64,000 nucleotides of DNA, from assembly GCF_040712315.1 (NCBI RefSeq), contig NC_134017.1, positions 24,966,322-25,030,321 of the forward strand. Direction: 5' to 3'. Of this stretch, positions 36,029 through 47,752 are shown piece after piece; position 1 is the stretch's first letter, and every line of letters begins with the position of its first letter. Both the position numbers and the translations under genes were made by a program. This DNA comes from Castanea sativa. Its lineage: Eukaryota; Streptophyta; Magnoliopsida; Fagales; Fagaceae. The notes under the pieces are model-generated. The model searched no databases. It was not told the origin of the DNA and saw only the letters and a list, made by a program, of their open reading frames with translations.

Positions 36029-36648
36029 GTCACCTTAATGGCTCCATGAGAAAGTAAATTCTTCTTTGAGAGCCATGTATTATCAAATACTATAATCAAT
36101 ATTCAAATTTCATGTAAATGATTTGTTGGATGTGTTGTTATAAAAAAGAGTAGTTAAGAGAAGAGAATTTGTGTTTTGGTTAGTGAGACATACATGCAGA
36201 AGAAGAATATGGTCATGGGCTTCTAATTTCAAAGTAGAAGGCAACCATAAAAACATGAACATAATGTGGCAAAATCTAACTTCAAAGTATAAGACAAACA
36301 TAGACGTAAACATAAACATTATATGATTTGAAGAACTCTTCAATATAGTTACTTCTATAAGATCTTACTCCTTTTTATTGAAAGAAATTGGATTCCATAT
36401 CTCAATTATGGGAAGTTAAAAAGTACCATATGTACAAAGAATGCAATAATAGTCATATGAAAATCCAAACAATTATAACTAAACAAACCAAAACAACACT
36501 AATGTTACAACAATTGTCACGACTAACTCAATAATAGTCTCATGTATTGTTGTACACTAAGACTTTACAAACTTCATGCCTTATTTCTCTTGCTCATGCA
36601 CATCCTATATGTGTTACTAACATCTACCTCAAGCAACATCAACCGGTA

Positions 36649-37444
36649 ACTATGACGTTTTCAAAATTTATTTTTTAAAAGTGCAAATTTGACAAAACAA
36701 AGTAACCAAAACGTTCTTTTAATTCTTATGATAGTTTCAAATCTGATGGGGTATGTAGTTGGAGGATTCTATACCCATTAAACTCTTTTAAGATTAAAAA
36801 TGTTATTGCATTCGCTATTCACTACCTAAAAATACAAAAACCTGGACTTAAAATAATTCGTTTTGACATGAAATATTTTTTTTGTCATGTGAGTCTCTTG
36901 AGCTATTATTTCATCCTTAAAAATCGAATTGCAAATCTCAATTTGTTCTTTATTTCTCCTACATCACGGCCTCCTTCACATTACTGACATCCCTATTCGA
37001 TTTGAGTTTCTTCACCATAGAGTAAGTTCTCGTGATTTTCATTTGGAAAAACAAAGTAATTATGGCTTTTTAAAATCTAAATTTAGAAAGCCCAAATTTG
37101 GGAAAACAAAGTAACAAAAAAGTTCTTTTTCAAACTTGATGGAGTATGCCATTGGAGCATTGTTAAATTACAAGTGTCATTCAATTTTGACCCAAATTTT
37201 TGGGGGAATACTTTTACATTTTATCCTAACTTAATTGATATTCTTGTATGGCCTCTTACATTTTATTGACTACTTAAGGGTCAAAATCAGAAATAAAAAA
37301 TCTTTGGTGAAGCTTATTTTTTTCTTTTCTTTTCTGGTGCTAGAAAAAAAAGAACTAGTCATTACTTAATAAAAAAAGGTTAGGAGGTTGTTACCTCAAT
37401 GGCATAAAACCTACTAATTTTTGGACTACATTTTTTGAATATCT
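36649..37444. other. Intergenic, with a degenerate direct repeat
   Basis: No gene is seen. Blocks at about 36680-36770 and 37065-37165 resemble each other (AAACAAAGTAAC, then AAGTTCTTTT, then TGATGGRGTATG), spaced about 400 bp apart. The right end abuts the T-run that marks the LINE 3' end. Confidence 0.5.
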
Positions 37445-38225
37445 TTTTTTTTTAATACTAGAAGATTCAAAATTTTATTAATGATGGAAATGGACTACAA
37501 CTGGTTTACTTATAAATCAAGGACAAAATGCTCTGTCTTTGCTCATAACATCTTTAAGAAACTCTGGCTCGTCCTTAATACTAACTGCTTCTTGACTAAT
37601 ATTCTTGGCATACCTGGCTAGCTAAGGGTTTTTCAACTGCCTTTGCATCGAGTATGTGAGATGGCAACATAGCAAATATGACCTAGGAGAGCTCTAACTT
37701 CTTATAGAATTTGACTGAAGCTTGCATCTTCATATTCGCCATTCTTCAACCCCTAGGTGTGGTCATGTTAACGGGTACATTTAAAGTAATTATTAATAAA
37801 CCGTTTTAGGAAAATTTTGACACTGTATTCATAGAAAATATAAAAATTCGTCAAAATAATTAAATTATTTTTTTCTTTTTCCATAAAATTTTCTTAAAAT
37901 AGTTACTAAACCAATACCCTCAGAGGCATCTGTTAACGTTTCTCATGATTACATTGTCTCCCTCCAAGATGATGCCAACGAAGTTGATTTTCAGAGCAAG
38001 TTTGATGACCATAAACACTGCCTTTGCTTCTATTTCTTCTACTGGCTTTTTAAATGCATAAACACTGCCTTTGCTTCTATTTCTTCTACTGGCTTTTTAA
38101 ATTGAAGAGACATAGATAACATTAGAAGATTGTAGTATTTCGTATCACCATGCTAATTCCCAGAGCATTTAAGGGTTTGAATAAAGCTCCTTCATTATTA
38201 ACTTTGTACCTATTTGCCATAGGGG
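37445..38225 (-). pseudogene. 3' part of an L1-like LINE (RNase H-like region and poly(A))
   Basis: On the minus strand, a segment near 38115-37930 reads KKPVEEIEAKAVFMVIKLAL, then INFVGIILEGDNVI, the pattern of the RVT_3 RNase H-like domain that ends many plant LINE ORF2s (AEAxA ... ESD). A stretch near 37630-37530 (RYAKNISQEAV) fits the end of that domain. The plus-strand T-run at 37446-37458 would be the LINE poly(A) tail. A 47-bp tandem duplication (38011-38057 and 38058-38104) lies inside the domain. The LINE continues at 42235 after a 4-kb insertion. Confidence 0.6.
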
Positions 38226-38493
38226 CAGTGGCAGAGCCACGTTGGGGTCGAAGGGGCCATGGTCCCCCCCCCCCCTTTTTGTTTTTTTTTTTTTTAAGCC
38301 AGTATATATATATATATAGAGAGACATATATATCAGCATAAGAGTTATCCATACCATTTTAACTTTTTCAAAGAGTGTAAATTCTCCCCCCCCCCCCCAC
38401 AACCCGGTTCAATAAAATTTTATATATTTATGAATATATTTCAGATTCATTTAAATAGGATTAAAATCCTATACAAATTTATCACCAAGCTAA

Positions 38494-39310
38494 TCTATAT
38501 ATGTATATAAAACCGAAACTTCTGAAACTCTCACAATTTTCTATGTCATCACAATATTTAAATAAAATTATCATTTTATTTAAATAATAAAAAATTAGTA
38601 CAAATTTAACCAGGAGTGAAACTCTATCTCTCTAATAAGTCCAAATTAAACTCAAACTCATCATTATCATTTTTTTAAAATAAAATTAATTTTATTCAAT
38701 CAAAACTTAACAAAGAGTGAAACTCTATCTCTCTAATAAGTCCAATTTAAACTCAAATTCAAACGTTAATAATCTATATAAAACCAAAAATTATGATAGG
38801 ACTCAAAAAAAATGTTGAAAAAAAGAGACTCACATTGATAATCGTGGGTTTGGTTTTTTGGTTGAAATTTTTACTAATTTTTTTTTTTTATATTGTACAT
38901 GGCTAATACAGTATCTCTTTTTTTTTTTTTGGAGAAAAATAAAAAATGCAACTTATGTCTTCTAGCCTAGGGAAAAATAAATTTTTTATTTGGTATGTTA
39001 TATATAAATTTGTTGAATTTGGTTTGATTTTGAAGTAGAAGTTGGGGATTCTATAAATTTTGAAGTTTTAAATCTTGGAGTTTTTGGTATATGCGTTTTA
39101 GTAGGTTGATTTTAATTCTTCACCTTAAATACTTTTTATTTAGGTTCATGTGATTTTTTGTTTTCTTATTAAAAGCTATATTTTTGGTTGATTAATTATT
39201 TATTTAGATTAATTTCAATTATTTTTTTTTTCCAAAATGTCTATTTACTCATTGTTGGATTTTTTTTAGAATTAATAGTTTTTTCGTGCATTGCACAGGT
39301 TAGCGACTAG
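38494..39310 (+). mobile_element. Helitron-like element, non-autonomous
   Basis: The left end is A|TCTATATATGTATATAAAAC and the right end ...GTGCATTGCACAGGTTAGCGACTAG|T. The 5' TC, the short hairpin (GTGCA-T-TGCAC) 11-12 nt before CTAG, and insertion between A and T fit plant Helitrons. Length 817 bp with no coding frame. A second 5'-end-like TCTATATAAAACC starts at about 38773, preceded by a repeat of the AGTGAAACTCTATCTCTC block (about 38615 and 38718), suggesting a nested or partly duplicated copy. Confidence 0.7.
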
Positions 39311-39539
39311 TTAATTGGACAATCAAACACTGATGATAAGTTTAACAATTATCTATAATAATAATAAAAAGAATGAACAAAATCTAGTTTTTGCTCCAAC
39401 CTCATTGAAAAAACTCAATGGCTTACTTTAGAGTTCGACGGGAAGATCTCATTCTTCATCCTCAATAAATTACTCAACTTAACAGTCACGGCAGCACCAG
39501 ACTCCTACAGATTTTGCATCTGGGCTTTGACTCTTCTCT

Positions 39540-39561
39540 TCTCTCTCTCTCTCTCTCTCTT
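39540..39561. repeat. (CT)n microsatellite
   Basis: A run of CT dinucleotides of about 22 bp in the interval between the Helitron-like and MITE-like units. Confidence 0.85.
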
Positions 39562-39691
39562 TGATTTCTTAGTTGGTCTGGTGATTCTGGTCTGCTGCTT
39601 TTTTTTTTTTCTTTTCATGGTTTTACTCTTTCATCGATCCCACGGCCCAAGACAAGATTTTTATTTTTATTTTTTTAGATTTGGAGTTACA

Positions 39692-40675
39692 AGAGCATCA
39701 ATAGCAGTAGAGCTAAAAATTTAGCTTTTTAGCTCCACAAAAAATTATTTTATCTATTTTACCTACTCACTTTACAAAAGCAGCATTGGATTTATTTTAG
39801 CTATCAACACAATAAAATAAGATATCTATTACAATAAAATAATATATCCAAATAATACATCCCCTACACACAACCACTGCACACAACCATCACAGCCACA
39901 CACACTCATAACCACCACCACCACCACAACCCACAATAAAGAAAAAAAAATCAATCAAGCCCACACCCACCAGACCCATCAGGCAACACCCACACCCACC
40001 ACCACGAAACCCACCTGAGCCACCACCACGAACGCACCAATCTACCCACAAACCCACCCCAGTCCACTAATGCCAACGAACCCAACCACCCATCGACGCC
40101 AATCTACCAACATAACCACAACCACCACCACCACCACCACAACCTATAACAAAGAAAAAAGAAATCAACCAAGCCCACACCCACTAGCCCACAGCTTGCC
40201 AACTAAGAAAACAACGGTAACCCATATGGGTACTTAGGAACCGGGTTGACTCGGCGATGGGGCTTGGGGAGATCAGCAATGGGACTTGGGGCGGGTCGAT
40301 GGAACAAATCGGCGATGAGGGAGCTGGCCGGTGAGCTGAGGGATGAGGGGGATGAGGGGGATGGCCAGCGAGCTAGAGAGAAATAAAAATTGAGGAAGAA
40401 AGAAGAAAGAAGAGAAGTCGGAAAGAGAGAAAGAAAATAAGAAATGTTTTTTTAATGAAAGAAGAGAGAGAAGTGTAATAAATATATATATATATATATT
40501 TTTTTTTTTACCTTTAAGCTACTGTGCACATCTAAAGATAGATGTGCACTATAGCTAAGAAGCTAAAATTTTTCGCTTTAGCTCTACTGCTGCAACCCTC
40601 TTTTTTTGTGTTTTGGTATAACTAAAATAGTTATATAACTATTTAGCTACACTATTATGAGTGCTAGAGCATCCA
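39692..40675. mobile_element. MITE-like unit A (AGAGCATC termini)
   Basis: It starts AGAGCATCAATAGCAGTAGA and ends with TTAGCTACACTATTATGAG and TGCT, the imperfect inverted complement. The interior has a (CCA)n-like stretch, a purine-rich GAGAGAGAAG block and a self-complementary AGCTAAAATTTTTCGCTTTAG zone near the right end. No coding capacity; short Gly/Trp-rich frames come from the (CCA)n tract. Confidence 0.6.
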
Positions 40676-41511
40676 TAGCAGTAAAGCTAAAAAAAGTTAC
40701 TTTATCTATTTTACCTACTCAATTTACAAAACATGCTGCAGCGGTGAATCTATTTTAGCTTTCAACACAATAAAATAATATAAATATCACAATAAATTAA
40801 GATATCTATTACAATAAAATAATATATCCACTATAATAAAATAATACATCCACTACACACAACCATCATAGCCCCACACACACCCACAACCACCACCACC
40901 ACCACCACAGCCCACAGCAAAAAAAAAAAAAATCAACCAAGCCCACACCCACCAAACCCACTAGGCAACACCCATACCCACCACCACGAAACCCACCTGA
41001 GCCACCACCACGAATGCACCGATCTACCCATAAACCCAGCCACAGCCCACTGATGCTAACAAACCCAACCACAAACCCACCCATGCCCACTGATGCTAAC
41101 TGAGAAAACAACGGTAACCCATTTAGGTACTTGGGAACTAGGTCGACTCGACGATGGGCTTGGGGAGATCAACGATGGGGCTTGGGGTGGGTTGGCTGAA
41201 TAAATCAGCGATGAGGGAGCTAGTTGGCGAGCTAGAGAGAAAAAAAAATTGAGGAAGAAAGAAGAAAGAAGAGAAGCCGGAGAGAGAGAAAGAAAATAGG
41301 AAATGTTTGTTTAATGAGAGAAGAGAGAGTGTAATAATTTTTTTTTTTTTTTTTACCTTTGAGCTACAGTGCACATCTAAAGATAGATGTGCATTGTAGC
41401 TGAGAAGCTAAAATTTTTAGTTTTAGCTCCACTGCTGCAACCCTCTTTTTTGTGTTTTGGTGTAGCTAAAATAGCTATATAGCTATTTAGCTACATTGTT
41501 GTGAGTGCTCT
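40676..41511. mobile_element. MITE-like unit B, directly adjoining unit A
   Basis: It starts AGAGCATCCATAGCAGTAAA and ends with TAGCTACATTGTTGTGAG and TGCTCT. Its interior repeats that of unit A in the same order ((CCA)n, AACACCCA..CCACCACCACGAAACC, GAGA-rich block), so A and B are two copies of one family in head-to-tail contact. Confidence 0.6.
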
Positions 41512-42234
41512 AAGTGTTTCCAAGTCATACGCATGTATGGACACTTCAACTCGTCTTCAAAAACAAAAGTGCACTTCAACTCGTCTTCAAAAACAAAAGC
41601 AATTCTCTTAGGTTTGAACAACTTATTTAGGTTTTTGCTAATAGTGTGTTAAAGTATGTTTGTACTTAAAAAATTAAGAAAAAGTGAAGTTTTACTTAGC
41701 TTTTTGCTAAATGTGTATTAGGTGAGAAATAGTAAGAAAAAAAAAGTTTTTAAAAACGATACATGAAAATTAAAAAGCAAAAAATTAATTTATAGCTATT
41801 CTCAAATACACACTAAGTGTGTAAAATATTGTATAAATTAATTTAGTCTAAAATTTAATATTTATATTAATAGTACAAAATAAACCTATAATTACCCACA
41901 AAATAAAAGTATACTAATATAATGTGTACTTTGTTATTTCATATTTGATTATATTTTTGCATGCATGAAGTGTTTATTTGTCTACTCTTTTTTAGCAATC
42001 TTTAATGGACTAGTAATTTTGTTATATCTTAGTCATTATGCTTAATGAGTTATAATTTAATTTAAAAATCTAGGTTTATAGGAAAGTTAAAATTTATTGA
42101 TTCATTCTTGATGAGAAAGAAATATGGTAAACATTATTATTTTAACAATTTTATATATAGAAGAAAAAAAATAATCGTCATTTTTTTTTTTGTTCTACAT
42201 CCAAAATCAAATTTCTGGCTCTGCCACTACTTAC

Positions 42235-44570
42235 GTAGTTGCCAATGATGTAAGATTTGTCAAGGGACATCAAATATGCCCTCTTCCAACTCATTAAGCT
42301 CTTCAACATAATTCAAGATGCTCTGCATAATGATACCTAGACTGTCATTTTTGTTTTAAATCCAGAATGCATTTTGAGCTGTCCAAAGTTTTAACAATGA
42401 GACAGCAATAAGACGAATGTCATTAGGATGGGGTTGTTGCTCAAGCTGTGGATAAAGGCCTTCATGTCTTGAATTGGTGGAGGAATTTTTTGAATGGTTC
42501 TGTAGAACATACCAAACTTCTTTGGAAATGTCACAGTTGTAAAAGACATGACTCATACGCTCTTCATTTAGCTTGCAACATGGACTCCTTCCTTTCGCAT
42601 TAAGTTTGATAAAGTGGGCAAGATATTGTGAAAGCCTCCACATAATAAATAAAATTTATTTGGAACTGGAAACGCTCGAATAACCTTCCATAAGCCACCT
42701 TCTTCTAAATCGTGAGAGCTAAAACCATCCTCTGCAGCTCATATATTTTGATAAGCCACCTTGTAGGCACTCTTCACTGAGAATTTACCATTTTTGTTGG
42801 CTCCTAGATTAACTTATATGGATTTATAATCTGTATAATTTCAACTTCTAAGGGCAAGATGTCGGCTATATCAGATCTAAAGGTCACTCACATATTGATT
42901 GTAAGGGCTGTTGGCACTCTTGTAAGCCACCTTGTAGGCACTCTTCACTCTCAACCTACTACCAAAATACCATATAAAATGAAATGTTTCGCCTCCATCA
43001 AGCTCCACCAAATAGGAGAATGGGGATGACCCAAATTGACTTCCATGAATGATGAGTTTGGAAAGTACCTTGACTTCAAAATTCTTGTTGCCAAGCTATT
43101 CGGGCTAGTGATAATCCTCCAACATTGCTTAGCAAATATTGCTTAATTAAACAATTAAATCTCTCGTAATACCATACCTCTTTGCAATTATGGCTTGCAC
43201 ATTGTATTCCATTTCAGCCAGAATTCGATGCTCATCCATCTTTTGACCCCACCAAAAGTTGCTATAGTGGGAATTAATTCAGAACAAAGCTTTTTAGGGA
43301 ATTTATAGATGCTCATAGCATAGGCCAGCACACTTGAGCTACAGAGGATTTCCTTGCTAGCTTGAGATAAGAAGCCACCCTCCCACCCTTGAATTCTTTT
43401 CCATCCTTAATGTATTGAAAGGCTTTCCGTTTAGACTGTGGGCAACCAGAGGTAGTCCTAAATACGTATCATCCTCCCAAGATAAAGTAACCCCTAGGAA
43501 ATTCTTTAGAGCCTCTTTGGTGCCATCATCACAGCTTTTGCCAAAGTAAATGGTAGATTTATTCAAGTTGACCTTTTGTCTTGCTGCTTCTTTATATTGT
43601 GCCAAGATATTTTTCAAATTTGGGAGTAATCCTCCATAGTTGCTTCCCAATACATGAGACTTTTATCTCCAAAGAATAGGTGAGACAATTTTGGGCCTCT
43701 TGAGTAGATGGATAGGCCATAGAGGCTACCATCCACCGCAGCTGCTCTCAACATAGATGAAAGACTTTATGCACATGTAAGAAAGAGGTATGGTGATAAG
43801 GGTTCTTCTTGACAGATTCCCCATGATGGAATAACGTGACCTTTAGGCTTTCCATTGATCACTACTGAATAAGTGATACTCTTAATACATTTCTTAATCA
43901 GAAGAATCCATCCTTCATGAAAGCCTAAAGTCAACAATTTTTTTTCAACAAAATCCCACTCAATCCTACCATAAGCCTAACTCATGTTAAGTTTAAGAAC
44001 AATATTACCCTCCCGACCTCTATATTTGTAGTTCATACAATGAAGAGCTTCTATAGCTATATATTAAAACATTATATGTGATAGGCATTTAGGAGTGAAA
44101 GCTTTTTTATTAACAGAGATGATAAGGGGAAGAACATATTTGATCTATTACTGATACATTTGGACAAACTTACAAATCCATAATTTTAAAATCTGGACTG
44201 GGCCGGCCGATTCAACAAGATCCAGGGTCCAGTTTAGTCCGATAAAAACCCCCCCAAAAACCAACCAAAACTAGCCAAAAATTAGTAAAAGTTGGGAACT
44301 GGGAGCTTTTTCAACCGTCCCTTTGATAAGATATAAGTTTCGGGACCGAGCACTAATAAAGAGGGATTGAAAATAATCTGAGGTAATATGAGCACTGTCT
44401 TCCGCCTTCTCATACCATAAATCGATATGATCTCTAAGTCTGTGGATTGCATTTCTTCTTCTTCTTTGGCTAGCCTTTGCATGAAAATACCATGTGTTAT
44501 GATCACCTTCCTTAATCCATCTAATATGGGACATCTATTTCCACACACTATTTCTTCCTCTTCCAATAGG
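42235..44570 (-). pseudogene. L1-like LINE ORF2 remnant (RT and zinc finger)
   Basis: Minus-strand pieces in order: WIKEGDHNTWYFHAKASQRR (44520-44460), the pre-RT motif of plant LINE ORF2. Next comes an RT segment with NGKPKGHVIP and EEPLSPYLFL (about 43860-43780), where GDPLSPYLF is usual. The catalytic block reads FGDKSL (near 43665) in place of FADDSL, so the Asp pair is broken. Then QKVNLNKSTIYFGKS and YLGLPLV (43580-43440), and finally the zf-RVT region, LNEERMSHVFYNCDISKEVW (42580-42500). Several stops and frame changes separate the pieces. The endonuclease part is not seen and was probably lost by 5' truncation. Confidence 0.75.
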
Positions 44571-46676
44571 TTATTAAGTTCATTTTTAATTTATTTAAAC
44601 ACCATGTTGTTTCTTCTATCTATATTGGTTTTCTCCAATCACTCTACTCTCTGTTTGCAGGCTTTAATTTGGAACATACATTACTCGGTGTTCATTATGT
44701 TAGGCAGGCTGGAACACAACCTCCGCCGTTTGAATCTGAAGTAGATTATAGTTTTGAGTTTGAACATGGTCCTCTTCTTTGCGTTTTTTTTTTCCTTGAG
44801 AACTAGCATTTGTTAACTTGAGTTTGAACATGGTCCTCTTTTTAGCCTCTTGCGTTTTCTTACAGAATCTGTTTCAGTCACCATGTTATTTTCCACCTCA
44901 CCTTCTCACTCGACCCGCTTCCAATATGCTATATATGACGAGCATTATATATGGGAATATGGGATTTTTGAATTGAAATACTTCACAGAAATTGTTTTCC
45001 TTTTCTAATTCCACTGATATCTGTTTCTTCTATTTCCCAGAGTGCATCTCCTAGGATTTGGAATTCTCATATACTACTTGGAAAAGAGTGAATAAGAAAT
45101 TAGTATCTATTTTGTTCACTGAAAAAATTAGAATCTGTTATGTTCACTTGAAAATATTATTAAAAGTGATAAAAATTTTAAGTTCATTTGAATTTATATA
45201 TTTGACATATGTGAATTGAGCTTACTTGTTTAAATAATAATATTTTATTTTTTTAATTTTTGAAGTGAATTAATTTGTGCATGTAATAACATAATTTCTT
45301 TTCATTACACTCATCCATAAAAAAACTACTTTTCAAAAAACTCTCCGAATGAAAATATTTGCATGTCATTTTGTCAAAAAGAGAAAGAGATAGTTCGTAA
45401 AGCATGATCTTGTGTGCTTCATTGTATACTTCATTTTTATACAGTAAATCATCTTATCTTGGAAGCAAAGATCCATGAATCTCAAAGCACTGACGATGTA
45501 AGCAACGAAATCTACTTTAATAAAATTGTGTCAAACAAATGGTTAATCCAAATAGGTCTGAGTTTTTAATTTAATTATTTATAAATTTCTCTTTATATAT
45601 ATTTAATACTTGTTTATTACTTTTACCTATCACTATTTATGTTATTACTTTTCTAATTTAATTATTTATAAATTTCTCTTTTTATATATTTAATATTTGT
45701 TTATTACTTTTGCTTATCACATTTATTACTAAATTTTTAATTTAATTATTTGTAAATTTCTTTTTATATATATTCAATATCTGTTTATTTCTTTTGCCTA
45801 TCACATCTATTTTTATTTTTATTTACTCTAATTTAATTATTTATAAATTTCTCTTTCTATATATTCAATATTTGTTTATTACTTTTACTTATCACATCTA
45901 TTATTACTTATTCTTAAATATTCTTAAATATGTGTATTATTACTTTACTTTAAAATAAATTATTAAAATATATCCAACAACTTTAAAAGAAATTTAAAAT
46001 ATATTTTAATTTATTTTTATGATTCACGGTAAAAGGAATCACAGATTGTTAGAAACACTTTAACAGCAATTGGTTTTAGCGCAAAATTTTGGCAAAACTA
46101 GGTTTATGTTTCTCAGTTGACATGTATACCTGCTTATTTTATAAAGTTAAAATTGTGAGCTTTAATATTTTAAAAACGTTAAATTTCGTGTCTGATTACG
46201 GTTTGTATATACTGTTTTGTTATTGATCTTTCTATTCTTGATTATTATATTAGATTAGGACCTTTTGTCATATTTGACCGTGTCTACTCTGTGTCTTAGA
46301 TATTTTCTAAGCTTATCAAATTTGATGCTCTGTATCTTAGATATTTTCTAACCATGTGATAAAGTTGATTGAATGCTTGACATAGTATTAAGATATTTGT
46401 CTTACCTGAACTATTGTTTGACTGGGTTGACTGGGGTTTGGTTTCATTTGTTCCATTACAGTTCGCATTGTGTCGGCTGAGTTTATGAGCTCAGCTCTTT
46501 TAATTTAAAATTACATTAAAAACCCAAATACAAACACTTCCTCCCACTGAGAAGGAAAGGGACTAGGACAAGATATAAAAACATGCCCAACAACAAAATA
46601 AACACTGAAATCACAGAACCATAAACAAAGTGGCAACAAAGCCTTATTCCCAACACTACCCCCCAATCTAGTCCTT
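44571..46676. other. AT-rich intergenic region 3' of the LEA gene
   Basis: No gene is seen. GAGTTTGAACATGGTCCTCTT occurs twice (about 44755 and 44821). At 45563-45915 there are four tandem AT-rich units (separate entry). A short duplication of a TTAGATATTTTCTAA block lies at about 46297 and 46337. Confidence 0.55.
45563..45915. repeat. AT-rich tandem repeat, four units of 80-97 bp
   Basis: Units containing TAATTTAATTATTTATAAAT, then TTTATTACTTTTRCYTATCAC begin near 45566, 45652, 45737 and 45829. The third unit differs most. Confidence 0.8.
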
Positions 46677-47521
46677 TCAATTCCCCTCTTTGTGTAGAGG
46701 GGAGTTAGTTTTCTTTACATTATCATCTTCTTTGGCAAAGCCAGTAGTGTGCTTCACAGCATCTAGTGCACTTTGGGCCATGCTCTTCACTTGCTCCCCA
46801 GTCTTCTGGATTATCCCACCGGTCGTCTCCTTGCCGGCCTCCGATTTCCCGCCGGTCGCTTGGGTCGTCTCACAGGTCTTCTTCTTCGCGGCCTCGGCGG
46901 CTTGGGAGGCCTTTTCTTTGGCTGATTGGGCTGCGCTTGAGGTCTTCTCTTTGGCAGCCTCGGCCGTCTCACAAGTCTTGTCCTTGCCCTCTCTGGCCTT
47001 TTCCCCTAACGAGCCCATTGTCTGGTTGGTCTTCTCCTGAATACATAAGCAACATCAAGATTGCAAATTTAGAGTCAGGAAAAAAAAAAGGCTTTTCTAT
47101 GAGACACTAGAACTAAAAAGGCAATAAAATGATCCAAAGGTGCAAAAAATAGCAAGTAGAAAAGAGAATCGAGATGAACCAATTTTAAAAATAGTAAGTA
47201 GAAAAGAGAATCTAGATGAACTACATAAATAATGTGTAGAAGAAAACTATATGAATAATGTTAGTTGTCCAAATATAACTATGATTTTGCATGATGAACG
47301 CTCCCAAATTGTACATTAATCCTAACATTTTCTTTTTGCCAACCAGTACTTGACAGAGGAAACTTACAAAACATGCATGATGCATCATTATGAGTAAGAA
47401 AAAAACTACACCAACACAATCATTGGGAACCATATATAAGCACAAAAATAGGAACAATTCCCCATACCTCAACTCGGCCTTTAGTTTCACCAGCTTTGTA
47501 GCTCTGCTCACGGGATGCCAT
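46677..47521 (-). CDS. LEA-type (LEA_4-like) stress protein, two exons
   Basis: Exon 1 is 47521-47468 (18 codons, MASREQSYKAGETKGRVE) and exon 2 is 47036-46677 (119 codons plus TGA or TAA stop). The intron has GTATGG at the donor and TATTCAG at the acceptor, and joins in phase 0. The 137-residue product is highly hydrophilic, rich in Ala, Lys, Glu and Thr, and has no hydrophobic segment. Residues about 32-66 are 11-mer-like repeats (AAEAAKEKTSS, AAQSAKEKASQ, AAEAAKKKTCE), the hallmark of the LEA_4 group of desiccation-protective proteins, which are disordered in solution and helical on drying. The middle is Gly/Thr-rich and the end basic. No stop or frameshift is seen. With an ABRE next to the TATA box, seed or drought induction via ABA is likely. 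It is the one convincing intact cellular gene in the window. Confidence 0.88.
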
Positions 47522-47661
47522 TTTCTTCTCTGAAAAGTAGTGATTGCTATTTAGCTGAACTTTGATGTTTATTTCTGAGAACTGATAAAAAAAAGTGTTA
47601 TATGATTGCTGTATCAGAAAAATCTTTCTTGCAATGATAAGAGTAATGCTTTCTAGGATTG

Positions 47662-47672
47662 TATATTTATAG
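47662..47672 (-). promoter_or_regulatory. TATA box of the LEA gene
   Basis: The minus strand reads ACTATAAATATAC about 145 bp upstream of the start codon at 47521, a suitable spacing for a plant core promoter with a leader of about 110 nt. Confidence 0.7.
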
Positions 47673-47696
47673 TATATCATGTACCTTACTTGATAG

Positions 47697-47705
47697 ACAC
47701 GTGTC
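47697..47705 (-). promoter_or_regulatory. ABRE / G-box upstream of the LEA gene
   Basis: ACACGTGTC contains the CACGTG core bound by ABF/AREB bZIP factors. It lies about 28 bp upstream of the TATA box. Two further ACACGTG sites occur at about 48172 and 48202, upstream on the same strand. Confidence 0.65.
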
Positions 47706-47752
47706 CTATCTCTTGCATCGACGGGAACAGTGTGCCTTAATTCGGATGTGTA

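Larger units (their letters stand above)
7797..36648. repeat. Tandem array of a 1.9-kb repeat, six units, interrupted twice
   Basis: The landmark TGTTGTGAAAATGTTATAAA recurs, with small changes, at 7797, 9731, 21457, 31114, 33092 and 35033. Once the two inserted retrotransposons are removed, unit lengths are about 1934, 1894, 1977, 1978, 1941 and 1616 bp (the last truncated on the right). Units share most of their length, including an internal duplication about 350 bp apart and a conserved segment ending in ACCCACTAA. Unit 2 is split by the gypsy element at 10930-20756 and unit 3 by the element at 21639-29313; sequence resumes after each target duplication exactly as in uninterrupted units. 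The left edge lies only 45 bp after the PMD pseudogene. Confidence 0.93.
38226..42229. mobile_element. 4-kb TIR element inserted in the LINE
   Basis: The ends CAGTGGCAGAGCCA (38226-38239) and TGGCTCTGCCACT (42216-42228) are inverted complements over 13 bp. LINE coding motifs (RNase H side to the left, zinc-finger side to the right) resume on each flank, so this block is an insertion. The ends resemble those of plant hAT-like elements. A target duplication is not clear; TTGCCA occurs near both edges (about 38212 and 42240) but not flush. No transposase is visible, so it is non-autonomous or a composite of later insertions, at least a Helitron-like element and two MITE-like units. Confidence 0.6.

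Noticed and set aside
7797..36648. Centromeric satellite
   Set aside because: Unit length is about 1.9 kb, there are only six units, and they include exon-like segments; nothing else suggests a centromere.
38262..38400. Poly-C tracts (about 38265 and 38388) as quadruplex or telomere-like signals
   Set aside because: Single homopolymer runs without the spaced G-tract pattern; more likely slippage.
40866..41111. Gly/Trp-rich minus-strand frame resembling a glycine-rich protein
   Set aside because: It comes from the (CCA)n-like interior of a MITE-like unit and a similar stretch lies in the neighbouring unit.
46690..47110. Plus-strand frames over the LEA gene
   Set aside because: They are antisense shadows of a GC-richer coding exon; the minus strand has LEA repeats, splice sites, TATA and ABRE.
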